A stretch of DNA of 13,476 nt, from positions 39,041 to 52,516 of the forward strand of contig DBCZ01000048.1 in the NCBI GenBank assembly GCA_002293315.1. The letters run 5' to 3'. The notes beneath the pieces are model-generated. The model did not search any database, was not told where the DNA came from, and saw only the letters and a list, made by a program, of their open reading frames with translations. The translations under genes were made by a program, and so were the position numbers. Positions 1-7,311 of the stretch are shown here, piece by piece. Position 1 is the stretch's first letter. Every line of letters begins with the position of its first letter. The stretch is from Ruminococcaceae bacterium UBA945. Lineage in GTDB: Bacteria > Bacillota > Clostridia > Oscillospirales > Acutalibacteraceae.

Positions 1-1211
1 GCAAGCCCGAGCCTACAGATAAACCAAAGGATAAGCCTCAAAAATCCCCTAAGAAGCCGGGCAAGCAGGAGCTCGAAGAAAAAACGAAGATTGTGGAGAA
101 GGTTAAGCCCGAAAAAACCAAGAAGTCTTCAAAGGAAAAGGCAAAAGAGGAAAGCTTTGAAAACACAAAGCTTTTTGGTGAGGTCGTCGAAGAGGGTGAG
201 CAGCTTCAATTTCAGACGAACCCGATAAAAATTAATATCCCGCAGGATACTTTCGGTAATCTCAAGAAAATCAAGACACCGCCGGCGGAAAAGCTCATCG
301 AGCCTGAGGAGATAATTAAGCAGCATGATGAAGAACCTGAGGCGGAGGCCGCGGAGGAATTCGAAGATATCAGCTCTTTTACGGAGGAAAACGACGGCGA
401 GCTTCCGCAGAAGCCGGAAGAAGATTTCGATGATTACGACGGGCAGTATGACGATGAGTTCGATGATGAATTCGGTGATGAAGAATATGATGGGTATGAT
501 GAGTCAGGGGAAGAATTTGAAGACTCACCGAGACCTGTCTATACAGAGGATACGCGCAAGAGTATTCCTCAAAAAAAGAGCGCACTGAAGAATAAGCTTG
601 ATGATTGGTCGTATCCGTTGCCGCCGGACAGAGTGCTTACGATAAACTCAGTGACGTCGATCCCGCGCCCGAGCAAATTCGCGCGCGCCGTCTTTGATTG
701 GATAGGCGAGTTCTTCGTCGCAGGTGTGCTTGTGGTGCTGGTGTTCACATTCATTTTTCGCGTGACGACCGTTAACGGTTACTCGATGCTGCCGAATTTT
801 GACGACGGCTATCGTGTTCTCTCGACCGATTTCCACGGTGAGCTGGAGAGAGGCGACGTCGTGATTATCACCAATGTTCCCGAAGGGCCGATTATCAAGC
901 GTGTGATAGCCACCGAGGGACAGACGGTTGACCTTGACCCCGTGAATAAGGCGGTTATTGTTGACGGCATGTCGGTGGATGATTCCGAGTTCGGCATATC
1001 AAACGGGATAACCGAGGCGGGCTATACAGACCGCGTGGTGCTTGATTTCCCGCAGGTAGTGCCGAAAGGCTGTGTCTTCGTCTTGGGAGATAACAGAACG
1101 GCCTCGCTTGACAGCCGATATGAAGAGGTCGGCATGATAGATATACGCAACGTTCTGGGCAAGGTGGTTTTTAACATTTACCCGTTCGATAAATTCGGAG
1201 CAATTGATTAA
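1..1211 (+). CDS. lepB: Signal peptidase I with very long charged N-terminal extension (5' partial)
   Basis: Membrane serine protease that cleaves signal peptides from exported preproteins on the outer face of the membrane. The frame is open to the left edge (first whole codon at 3). The first possible start, GTG at 93, has no Shine-Dalgarno, so the true start lies upstream. Numbering from that GTG, one membrane segment spans about residues 206-223, followed by the catalytic box GYSMLPNF (Ser231), RGDVVI, IIKRVIA (general-base Lys269), and GDNR (332-335) with SLDSR (338-342). All SPase I boxes are intact. Before the membrane segment lie at least 230 residues of low complexity: Lys/Pro-rich at the window edge, then Glu-rich, then an Asp/Glu/Tyr/Phe/Gly stretch at 111-145. 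Basic residues just before the membrane segment predict a cytoplasmic extension. Small Firmicute enzymes such as B. subtilis SipS (about 184 residues) lack this. It lies 12 bp upstream of rbgA. Confidence 0.95.
   Translation, partial: KPEPTDKPKDKPQKSPKKPGKQELEEKTKIVEKVKPEKTKKSSKEKAKEESFENTKLFGEVVEEGEQLQFQTNPIKINIPQDTFGNLKKIKTPPAEKLIEPEEIIKQHDEEPEAEAAEEFEDISSFTEENDGELPQKPEEDFDDYDGQYDDEFDDEFGDEEYDGYDESGEEFEDSPRPVYTEDTRKSIPQKKSALKNKLDDWSYPLPPDRVLTINSVTSIPRPSKFARAVFDWIGEFFVAGVLVVLVFTFIFRVTTVNGYSMLPNFDDGYRVLSTDFHGELERGDVVIITNVPEGPIIKRVIATEGQTVDLDPVNKAVIVDGMSVDDSEFGISNGITEAGYTDRVVLDFPQVVPKGCVFVLGDNRTASLDSRYEEVGMIDIRNVLGKVVFNIYPFDKFGAID
423..527 (+). repeat. Degenerate acidic low-complexity tract inside lepB
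   Basis: This stretch is dominated by GAT, GAA and TAT codons and encodes an imperfect acidic/aromatic repeat with units such as DDYD, DDEF, GDEEY and DGYDE. It is coding sequence, not an intergenic repeat. The repetitive codons make it prone to length variation by slippage in multiples of three. The encoded segment should be disordered and strongly negative. Confidence 0.7.
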
Positions 1212-1223
1212 ACTGGAGGAGAT

Positions 1224-2108
1224 ATGCCTGAGGAATTTATAAGCGCAAAGCAGATACAGTGGTTTCCCGGGCATATGGCAAAGACGAGAAGGAAGATTGC
1301 CGAAGACTTAAAGCTCGTGGATATAGTCGCGGAAATTCTTGATGCAAGAATCCCCGAGAGCAGCAAGAACCCGGTGCTGCGTGATATTGTTCAGTCTAAG
1401 CCCAAGGTGACGATACTCAATAAAAGCGATATTGCCGACCTGAACGCCACCGCCAAGTGGGTAACGGAGTATAAGCGGAAAAACGAGAAAGCCATACCCA
1501 TTGACGCGAAAAACGGCAGGGGAATCCCGGAGTTCTATAATGCAGTGCGTGAGGCGCTTAAAGAGCGGATTGCTGCATGGGAGCGCAAGGGCATGTCAGG
1601 CCGCCCGATTAGAATCATGATTCTGGGCATTCCGAATGTCGGGAAGTCATCACTCATAAACCGTCTGACGAGAGGCGGCGCGGGCAAGGCGGAAGTTCAG
1701 GACAGACCCGGCATAACACGCCAAAATAAGTGGTTCACCACACAAAAGGGCTTTGAGCTTTTGGATACTCCGGGGGTTTTGTGGCCGAAGTTTGACGACC
1801 CGAGGGTCGGCAGGCTCTTGGCATATACAGGCGCGATAAAGGACGAGATTCTGGACATTGAGACGCTGGCGGCAGGGCTTATTGAGCTTATCATGAAGCT
1901 TTATCCGCAGGCGATTCAAAAGCGCTATTCCATTGAGCTTGATAAAGACCTCAAGGGCTATGAAATACTTGAGCTCATCGGGAGAAAGCGCGGAATGTTC
2001 ATTTCGGGCGGAGAAATCAATACTGAGCGGGCTGCAATCATGTTCGTAGACGAGTTTCGCGCGGCGAAGCTTGGAAGATTAACACTGGAGCATATCAATG
2101 GATTTTGA
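1224..2108 (+). CDS. rbgA: Ribosome biogenesis GTPase RbgA (YlqF)
   Basis: Circularly permuted GTPase that acts late in 50S subunit assembly. The 294 residues are close to B. subtilis RbgA. Motif order shows the permutation: G4 NKSD (66-69) and a G5-like DAKNGRG (94-100) come before G1 GIPNVGKS (135-142), then G2 PGITR (163-167) and G3 DTPG (181-184). The C-terminal helical, RNA-binding part has the family pattern GRKRG...SGGE...ERAA...FR..KLGR.TLE. The N-terminal WFPGHMAK (13-20) is also characteristic. The start is supported by GGAGG at 1215-1219, four bases upstream of ATG. The 3' end overlaps rnhB by 11 bp, indicating translational coupling. The linkage to rnhB and yraN is a standard Firmicutes order and argues for a ribosome-assembly and housekeeping operon. 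Confidence 0.97.
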   Translation: MPEEFISAKQIQWFPGHMAKTRRKIAEDLKLVDIVAEILDARIPESSKNPVLRDIVQSKPKVTILNKSDIADLNATAKWVTEYKRKNEKAIPIDAKNGRGIPEFYNAVREALKERIAAWERKGMSGRPIRIMILGIPNVGKSSLINRLTRGGAGKAEVQDRPGITRQNKWFTTQKGFELLDTPGVLWPKFDDPRVGRLLAYTGAIKDEILDIETLAAGLIELIMKLYPQAIQKRYSIELDKDLKGYEILELIGRKRGMFISGGEINTERAAIMFVDEFRAAKLGRLTLEHINGF

Positions 2109-2712
2109 CTGGTTTGAATATGAAAAGAGAGCGGCTTCAAGCGGCTTCAACCTTATTTGCGGAGTGGATGAAGCGGGGAGAGGCCCTCTTTTTGGTTCGG
2201 TATACGCTGCAGCGGTGATTCTGCCGAAAGGCTGTGAAATCGCGGGGCTTAATGATTCCAAGAAGCTCACGGAAAAGAAGCGCGAAGCTCTCTTTGACGT
2301 GATAACCGATATTGCATTGTCATACGCAATAGCCTTCGCAACGGCCGAGGAAATAGACCGCCTGAATATACTCGGGGCTACCTTTCTTGCGATGAGAAGA
2401 GCTATTGAAAATCTTTCGCCGCCCGCCGATTTTGCATTGATAGACGGCAACAGAATTCCTGTCGATTTGCCTGTGCCCGCCGAGGCGACTATCAAGGGAG
2501 ACGCAAAATGTGCCTCAATAGCAGCGGCGTCGATTCTTGCCAAGGTCAGCCGTGACAGAGAGCTTATTGAGCTTGACGCAGAGTATCCCGATTATGGCTT
2601 TGCAAAGCACAAAGGGTACCCGACGAAAGCGCATTACGAGGCCATAAAGAAACACGGGGTTCTTCCCGAGCACAGGAAAAGCTTCCTCAAGAATTTTGGA
2701 GAGAAACGATGA
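2098..2712 (+). CDS. rnhB: Ribonuclease HII
   Basis: Endonuclease that cuts the RNA strand of RNA/DNA hybrids and incises at single ribonucleotides misincorporated in DNA. The 204 residues carry the type 2 RNase H signature: GVDEAGRGPLFGSV (Asp24, Glu25), LNDSKKL (51-57), IDGNR (Asp116) and KGDAKCASIAAASILAKVSRD (Asp135). This gives the full DEDD metal-binding set when aligned by motif to the E. coli enzyme. YGFAKHKGYPT (166-176) is also typical. ATG 2098 lies inside the end of rbgA and has GGAG at 2087-2090, seven bases upstream. The stop shares ATGA with the yraN start. An exact 10-bp tandem duplication falls near the 5' end, in the poorly conserved lead-in before the first motif. Confidence 0.97.
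   Translation: MDFDWFEYEKRAASSGFNLICGVDEAGRGPLFGSVYAAAVILPKGCEIAGLNDSKKLTEKKREALFDVITDIALSYAIAFATAEEIDRLNILGATFLAMRRAIENLSPPADFALIDGNRIPVDLPVPAEATIKGDAKCASIAAASILAKVSRDRELIELDAEYPDYGFAKHKGYPTKAHYEAIKKHGVLPEHRKSFLKNFGEKR
2131..2150 (+). repeat. 10-bp tandem duplication in the 5' part of rnhB
   Basis: GCGGCTTCAA occurs twice head to tail with no interruption. Because ten is not a multiple of three, the two copies are read in different frames, giving A-A-S-S-G-F around residues 12-17. Loss or gain of one copy would frameshift rnhB before its catalytic residues. Confidence 0.85.
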
Positions 2713-3062
2713 AGAATGTGAGCGGAAAAATAGGCGAAGACTACACCGCAAATAAACTGATTGAAGACGGATACGGCATTCTTGCGAAGAATTATCGTAC
2801 AAGATTCGGCGAAATTGATATTGTGGCGGAAATGGACGGGATTATTGCGTTCGTTGAGGTCAAGACAAGGAAAACAGGCAGCCTTTATGAGCCGGCAGAA
2901 GCCGTAACATATCAAAAGAGGCAGAGGATTATCCTTGCCGCGCAGGAGTATCTTCAAAAAAATGAGGTAAAAATGCAGCCGCGCTTTGATGTGGCAGCGG
3001 TAAAAATGACGAACGGCGGAGTGGTGAGCTTCGTACATATAAAAAACGCGTTTTCAGAGTAA
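2709..3062 (+). CDS. yraN: YraN/UPF0102 family putative endonuclease-fold protein
   Basis: Small protein (117 residues) of the UPF0102/YraN family, which has a restriction-endonuclease-like PD-(D/E)XK fold. Its cellular role is not firmly established. The core is visible: an N-terminal helix with GKIGEDYTANKL (Glu10 and neighbours), then NYRTRFGEIDIVAEMDG with Asp37, and FVEVKTR with Glu50-x-Lys52. Together these form the nuclease-like active-site triad. YEPAEAVTYQKRQRI (60-74) matches the conserved region after it. The start overlaps the rnhB stop (ATGA), with GGAG at 2698-2701. Co-transcription with rnhB is common in bacteria and suggests, without proving, a nucleic-acid role. Confidence 0.93.
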   Translation: MKNVSGKIGEDYTANKLIEDGYGILAKNYRTRFGEIDIVAEMDGIIAFVEVKTRKTGSLYEPAEAVTYQKRQRIILAAQEYLQKNEVKMQPRFDVAAVKMTNGGVVSFVHIKNAFSE

Positions 3063-3071
3063 CGCGTGCAT

Positions 3072-3075
3072 GGAG
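3072..3075 (+). promoter_or_regulatory. Ribosome binding site deciding the thrC start
   Basis: GGAG lies six bases before ATG 3082. The alternative ATG at 3070 would place this site inside the gene and has no comparable site upstream. The protein from 3082 begins MEYRSTR, matching the usual threonine synthase amino terminus. Confidence 0.7.
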
Positions 3076-3081
3076 AGAGAA

Positions 3082-4566
3082 ATGGAATATAGAAGCACCA
3101 GAGACTCTAAGATAAGGAAGCAGGCGGCAGAGGTGATTGCCGCGGGCATATCAAATGACGGCGGGCTTTTTATACCCGCCAATTTTCCCGATCTAAAAGG
3201 CAAGCTGAGTGAGATGAGCAAGCTGACATATAACCGCCTTGCGGAGTTCATCTTTTCGCTGTATCTCACAGATTTCACCGCGGAAGAAATCGCCGCTTGT
3301 GTTGGCGGCGCATACACGAAGGAGAAGTTTGGGGGCGATGTGCCTGTGAGGCTCGTGAAGCTCAACGGAGAAGCAGAAATGCTTGAGCTCTGGCATGGCC
3401 CGACTTCTGCGTTTAAAGATATGGCGCTTCAGATTTTGCCGTATTTTTTGCTCACTTCAATGAAGAAAGTGAATTCCGATAAAAAGGCTCTGATTCTCAC
3501 TGCGACCTCCGGTGACACGGGAAAGGCGGCTCTCGAGGGCTTCAAGGACGTTGAGAACGTGGAAATCATCGTTTTCTATCCGAAGGACGGCGTGAGTGAT
3601 TTACAGAAGAGGCAGATGGACACGCAAGAGGGCGAAAATGTGCATGTGTGTGCGATTAACGGAAACTTCGACGATGCTCAAACGGCCGTGAAAGCCGTTT
3701 TTACAGATGCGGAGATGAAAGCCTTTATAAGTGAAAAGGGATACTTCTTTTCAAGCGCGAATTCTATCAATTTCGGCAGACTTCTGCCGCAGGTAGTCTA
3801 CTATTTCTATGCCTATTTTGACTTGCATAAAAAAGGAAGAATTTCATCGCTCGGCGAAAAGATTAACATAGTAGTACCGACGGGGAATTTCGGGAACATC
3901 CTGGCAGCATATTACGCTTATAGAATGGGGCTGCCGGTGAATAAATTCATCTGCGCGTCAAACGCGAACAACGTGCTTGCCGATTTCATCAATACAGGCG
4001 TTTACGATAAGAATCGCGGCTTTTTTGCGACTGTCTCGCCCTCAATGGATATTCTCATATCCAGCAATCTTGAGCGGCTTCTCTCCGCGCTTTACGACGA
4101 TGATGACAATGAGATAAAAACGCTGATGGAAAGCCTGAAAACAAACGGTAAATATGAGATAAGTTCTTCCGCAAAAGGCAAGCTTACCGAAATGTTCTAT
4201 GGCGGCTTCATTGATGATGAAGAGACTAAAACCGTGATTGAGCGCACCTTTGATGAGTGCGGTTATCTTTGCGATACGCACACCGCGGTGGCCGTCGGCG
4301 TCTACGAAACATACAAAAAAGAAAGCGGAGACAATACGCCGGCTATTATTATCTCCACTGCAAGCCCGTATAAATTTGCGGGCAGCGTTCTTTCTGCGCT
4401 CGGCGGGGAAATATCAGGAGACGAGTTTGCTCAAATTGCTGCACTTGAGGCATTGACGCACACAGTCGCACAGCCGCAGATAAGAGGGCTTGAGTACAAA
4501 AAGAGCAGGTTTGATGACTTAATTGACAAAGAGGATATATTCTCTTATGTTAAATCCATTATATAG
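3082..4566 (+). CDS. thrC: Threonine synthase
   Basis: PLP enzyme that converts O-phosphohomoserine to threonine, the last step of threonine biosynthesis, in the cytoplasm. I place the start at 3082 (494 residues) because of the ribosome binding site; ATG 3070 would add four residues. Numbering from 3082: the N-terminal STRD...ISNDGGLFIP region is typical, the PLP lysine is in LWHGPTSAFKD (Lys112), ATSGDTGKAA (141-150) follows, then SINFGRLLPQ, and VPTGNFGNILAAYY forms the phosphate-binding glycine loop. Length fits the roughly 500-residue bacterial/yeast-type subgroup rather than the short 350-residue form. It lies 19 bp after yraN in an otherwise nucleic-acid and secretion operon, with no other threonine gene in the window. 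No T-box or leader fits in the short gap, so it is probably expressed with the operon. Confidence 0.97.
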   Translation: MEYRSTRDSKIRKQAAEVIAAGISNDGGLFIPANFPDLKGKLSEMSKLTYNRLAEFIFSLYLTDFTAEEIAACVGGAYTKEKFGGDVPVRLVKLNGEAEMLELWHGPTSAFKDMALQILPYFLLTSMKKVNSDKKALILTATSGDTGKAALEGFKDVENVEIIVFYPKDGVSDLQKRQMDTQEGENVHVCAINGNFDDAQTAVKAVFTDAEMKAFISEKGYFFSSANSINFGRLLPQVVYYFYAYFDLHKKGRISSLGEKINIVVPTGNFGNILAAYYAYRMGLPVNKFICASNANNVLADFINTGVYDKNRGFFATVSPSMDILISSNLERLLSALYDDDDNEIKTLMESLKTNGKYEISSSAKGKLTEMFYGGFIDDEETKTVIERTFDECGYLCDTHTAVAVGVYETYKKESGDNTPAIIISTASPYKFAGSVLSALGGEISGDEFAQIAALEALTHTVAQPQIRGLEYKKSRFDDLIDKEDIFSYVKSII

Positions 4567-4574
4567 GGGGAGCT

Positions 4575-5264
4575 ATGTCGCTTTTTGTTATTGCAGACTT
4601 GCATCTCTCCTTTGGCACAGACAAGCCTATGGATATTTTCCCGGGCTGGGCGGACTACACCGAAATCCTGGAGAGAAATTGGAGAAAGCTCGTGTCAGAC
4701 GAGGACACGATCGTCCTCGCGGGCGACATTTCGTGGGGCATGAAAATAGATGAATGTCTGCCGGATTTTCAGTTCATAAACAGCCTGCCGGGCAAAAAGA
4801 TTATTTTGAAGGGCAACCATGACTACTGGTGGTCTACCAAGAGCAAGATAGACGGCTTCTGGGCGCAGAACAATTTGACGAGCCTCAATATTCTCAATAA
4901 TAACGCATATGAGGCGGACGGCAAAATAATTTGCGGCACGAGGGGCTGGCTCTATAATTCCGAAACCGTGGAAGATATTAAAATCACAAATCGCGAGGTC
5001 GGGCGCCTGCAGATGTCATTGAAGGCGGGAGACGGTCTACAGGGTGAAAAGATAGTTTTCCTGCATTATCCGCCTGTCTACGACGGCATGGAGTGCAGGG
5101 GGATTCTTGAAGAAATGAAGAAGGCTGGCATAAAAGAATGCTACTACGGGCATATCCACGGGAAGCACGCGGCTCAAAAAGCACCCACGGGTGAGTATGA
5201 CGGCATTAAGATGCATCTTATCTCGTGTGACTATGTCAAATTCTGCCCGGTTCTTGTCAGGTGA
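4575..5264 (+). CDS. Calcineurin-like metallophosphoesterase
   Basis: A 229-residue phosphoesterase of the calcineurin-like superfamily with two-metal chemistry; the substrate cannot be told from sequence. All metal-ligand motifs are present in order: ADLHL (Asp8, His10), AGDISWG (Asp51), KGNHDYWW (Asn81, His82), FLHYPP (His164) and GHIHGKH (His193, His195). DYWW after GNHD and the compact size resemble a clostridial family of predicted phosphohydrolases (COG1768-like), which I recall as common near thrC or tig in Oscillospirales. There is no signal peptide or membrane segment, so it is cytoplasmic. The ribosome binding site GGGGGAG (4566-4572) overlaps the thrC stop and sits only two bases before ATG, suggesting coupling to thrC. 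It ends the first operon; no clear terminator follows. Confidence 0.88.
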   Translation: MSLFVIADLHLSFGTDKPMDIFPGWADYTEILERNWRKLVSDEDTIVLAGDISWGMKIDECLPDFQFINSLPGKKIILKGNHDYWWSTKSKIDGFWAQNNLTSLNILNNNAYEADGKIICGTRGWLYNSETVEDIKITNREVGRLQMSLKAGDGLQGEKIVFLHYPPVYDGMECRGILEEMKKAGIKECYYGHIHGKHAAQKAPTGEYDGIKMHLISCDYVKFCPVLVR

Positions 5265-5287
5265 GCAATATATGAGCGTAACACCTG

Positions 5288-5306
5288 ATTAACAAAATAT
5301 TAACAA
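5288..5306 (+). repeat. Direct repeat ATTAACAA x2, 11-bp period, upstream of tig promoter
   Basis: Two exact copies (5288-5295 and 5299-5306) lie on the same face of the helix, within an AT-rich tract that ends next to the proposed -35 element. This could be an UP element or an operator. It matches neither the CtsR box nor CIRCE. Confidence 0.55.
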
Positions 5307-5312
5307 TAATCT

Positions 5313-5342
5313 ATGGCAAAACATACATGAGTGTGTTATAAT
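5313..5342 (+). promoter_or_regulatory. Extended -10 promoter for tig-clpP-clpX-lon
   Basis: A perfect TATAAT at 5337-5342 is preceded by TG one base upstream (TGTTATAAT), making an extended -10. The best -35 is ATGGCA at 5313-5318 (4 of 6, 18-bp spacer), which is weak but acceptable with an extended -10. The predicted transcript begins near 5349-5350. This makes ATG 5351 an unlikely start and supports ATG 5378 for trigger factor. Confidence 0.75.
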
Positions 5343-5364
5343 TATTTGAAATGGCATTATTGAG

Positions 5365-5368
5365 AGGA
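5365..5368 (+). promoter_or_regulatory. Ribosome binding site deciding the tig start
   Basis: AGGA within GAGAGGAA lies nine bases before ATG 5378. The competing ATG 5351 would lie at the very 5' end of the transcript with no site upstream. Confidence 0.7.
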
Positions 5369-5377
5369 ATAAAAAAT

Positions 5378-6682
5378 ATGGACTTGAAGTCAAAGAACAA
5401 TATCGAAACGAACAAGTTTGAGCTAGAAATTGAAGCAAGCGCCGCGGAGTTTGAAGCGGCAATCAATACGGTGTTCAGAAAAGAGAGCAAAACCATGAAC
5501 GTGCCTGGCTTTCGCAAGGGAAAGGCGCCGAGGGCGGTTATTGAGAACCTGTATGGCAAGGAGGTTTTCTTTGAGGCCGCGGTTGACCATCTTTACCGCG
5601 ATATGGTGCAGGAGGCTGTGGAGAAATCTGAGCTTGAGGTCGTGGCGGTCACGGCGTTCAATATAGAAACAATCAGCAAGGAAGACGGCGTTCTGGCCAA
5701 GCTGACAGCCGTGACGAAGCCCGAGGTTGAGATTAAAGACTATAAGGGCATTGCGGTTGAGAAAGAAGAGGCAACTGTAACCGACGAAGAGATAGCGGCT
5801 GAAATCGACAGGGTGAGGGAGAGAAACTCCCGTATGCTCACGATTGAAGATCGCAACGTGGAAGACGGCGACATCGTAAATATTGATTACGAGGGCTTTG
5901 TGGACGAGGTTCCGTTTGACGGCGGAAAGGCAGAGGCGTCTGACCTCACAATTGGAGCGGGGCAGTTTATCCCGGGCTTTGAAGAGCAGGTTATCGGTCA
6001 CGGCATCGGCGAAGAATTTGACATAACCGTAACTTTCCCCGAAGAGTATCATGCAGAGAACCTAAAGGGCCAAGAGGCCGTGTTCAAAATCAAGCTCAAT
6101 TCCATAAAGAAAAAGGAACTGCCTGAGCTTGACAACGAGTTCGTCAAAGATGTTAGTGAATTTGACACATTAGACGAGTATACGGCTGACGTCAAGGCGC
6201 ATTTGCTTGAGCACAAGGAAGAGCATATCAAGGCCGATATGGAAGAGCAAATCGTCGAGGCGGTGATATCGAAGCTTGAGGGAGAAATCCCCGAGGAGAT
6301 GATTGAGAACGAGATTGACGAGACCATCAATTCCTTCGCTTATCGCTTGCAGTCTCAGGGTTTGAATCTTGAGACATACCTCAAATATACGGGCATGACG
6401 ACCGAAACCCTCCGTGAGCAGCACAAGGAGCAGGCGGGGAAGCAGGTAAAGGTGCGGCTGGGTTTGGAGAAAATCGCCAAGCTTGAGGACATCACTGCTA
6501 ATGAGAAGGAAATTGAGGATGAGCTTCAAAAGCTTTCAGAAGGCTATGGAATGCCGCTTGAAAGCATCAAAAATCTCGTATCCGATTCAGCGATTTCAGC
6601 TGATATTAAAAACAGAAAGACGATGGATTTCCTGCTTGAGAACGCGAAAATCACGCCTAAGAAGGAAGAGAAATCCAAGTAA
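5378..6682 (+). CDS. tig: Trigger factor (ribosome-associated chaperone and prolyl isomerase)
   Basis: Binds the ribosome at the peptide exit and shields nascent chains; its middle domain is a peptidyl-prolyl isomerase. From ATG 5378 it has 434 residues, normal for the family. The N-terminal ribosome-binding domain contains the signature GFRKGKAP (44-51) in the loop that docks on L23. An FKBP-type domain spans about residues 160-242, with GDIVNIDYEGFVD and IGAGQFIPGFEEQVIG (192-207). The rest is the helical chaperone domain, ending in a Lys/Glu-rich tail. ATG 5351 would add nine residues that do not resemble the family start. It heads the proteostasis operon from the promoter at 5313-5342 and is followed 24 bp later by clpP. 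Confidence 0.97.
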   Translation: MDLKSKNNIETNKFELEIEASAAEFEAAINTVFRKESKTMNVPGFRKGKAPRAVIENLYGKEVFFEAAVDHLYRDMVQEAVEKSELEVVAVTAFNIETISKEDGVLAKLTAVTKPEVEIKDYKGIAVEKEEATVTDEEIAAEIDRVRERNSRMLTIEDRNVEDGDIVNIDYEGFVDEVPFDGGKAEASDLTIGAGQFIPGFEEQVIGHGIGEEFDITVTFPEEYHAENLKGQEAVFKIKLNSIKKKELPELDNEFVKDVSEFDTLDEYTADVKAHLLEHKEEHIKADMEEQIVEAVISKLEGEIPEEMIENEIDETINSFAYRLQSQGLNLETYLKYTGMTTETLREQHKEQAGKQVKVRLGLEKIAKLEDITANEKEIEDELQKLSEGYGMPLESIKNLVSDSAISADIKNRKTMDFLLENAKITPKKEEKSK

Positions 6683-6706
6683 TTCACGCAGAGAAAGGAA
6701 AACATT

Positions 6707-7291
6707 ATGAGTTTAGTACCATATGTAGTTGAACAGACAAGCAGAGGGGAGCGCTCTTACGACATCTTTTCGCGCCTCTTGAATGACAGAATCGTCATTC
6801 TTAACGAAGAAGTGAATAATGCCTCGGCAGGGGTTATTATAGCTGAGCTGCTCTATCTTGAGGGGCAAGACCCCGAGAAGGATATTTCGTTTTACATAAA
6901 CAGCCCCGGCGGCGTTGTAACCGACGGCATGGCTATCTATGACACGATGCAGTTTATTAAGTGTGATGTATCTACAATTTGCATGGGTATGGCGGCCAGC
7001 ATGGGCTCGTTCTTGCTTGCAGCGGGTACAAAGGGAAAAAGATTTGCGCTGCCTAATGCTGAAATCATGATTCACCAGCCCTCGGGCGGAGCGCAGGGTC
7101 AGGCCACAGATATAAACATAGCCGCCCAGCATATAAATAATATGAAGGCAAGGCTGAATCAGATTCTTTCCGAGAGAACAGGGCAGCCTTATGAGGTTAT
7201 CGAGCGCGACACCGACAGAGATAATTTCATGACGGCACAGCAGGCGCTTGATTACGGCCTCATTGATAAGATAATTGAGAAGAGAGAATGA
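6707..7291 (+). CDS. clpP: ATP-dependent Clp protease proteolytic subunit ClpP
   Basis: Serine peptidase forming the 14-subunit barrel that degrades substrates fed by ClpX or other Clp ATPases. The 194 residues include the complete catalytic triad: Ser98 in GMAASMGS, His123 in MIHQP, and Asp172 in DTDRDNFM. The substrate-strand motif FYINSPGG (62-69) and the N-terminal LLNDRIV (24-30) are standard. The short N-terminus MSLVPYVVEQTSRGERSYDI suggests autoprocessing of only a few residues. ATG 6707 has AGGA seven bases upstream. It lies immediately before clpX, so peptidase and unfoldase are made together. No CtsR operator is seen in front of the operon. Confidence 0.98.
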   Translation: MSLVPYVVEQTSRGERSYDIFSRLLNDRIVILNEEVNNASAGVIIAELLYLEGQDPEKDISFYINSPGGVVTDGMAIYDTMQFIKCDVSTICMGMAASMGSFLLAAGTKGKRFALPNAEIMIHQPSGGAQGQATDINIAAQHINNMKARLNQILSERTGQPYEVIERDTDRDNFMTAQQALDYGLIDKIIEKRE

Positions 7292-7311
7292 GCATTAGAA
7301 GGTGAAGCAAA

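Noticed and set aside
93..95. GTG at 93 as the start of lepB.
   Set aside because: No Shine-Dalgarno, and the frame continues upstream to the window edge with the same Lys/Pro/Glu-rich composition.
2634..3038. Long open frames on the - strand opposite rnhB/yraN, and similar ones opposite tig, clpX, lon and hisF.
   Set aside because: They lie antisense to well-conserved genes, lack ribosome binding sites, and have no recognisable domains; they are by-products of codon usage.
3680..3702. Terminator-like element inside thrC: AAACGGC, 7-base loop, GCCGTTT, then more T.
   Set aside because: It lies within intact conserved coding sequence in the middle of the gene. The stem is only 7 bp, so it is most likely a codon coincidence.
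4700..4719. Perfect 7-bp inverted repeat CGAGGAC/GTCCTCG with a 6-base loop in the metallophosphoesterase gene.
   Set aside because: Entirely coding, next to the conserved metal-ligand Asp51; short stems of this kind are expected by chance at this composition.
5265..5377. CtsR box, CIRCE element or intrinsic terminator in the gap before tig.
   Set aside because: No GGTCAAA tandem, no TTAGCACTC/GAGTGCTAA dyad, and no GC-rich stem with a T-run were found.
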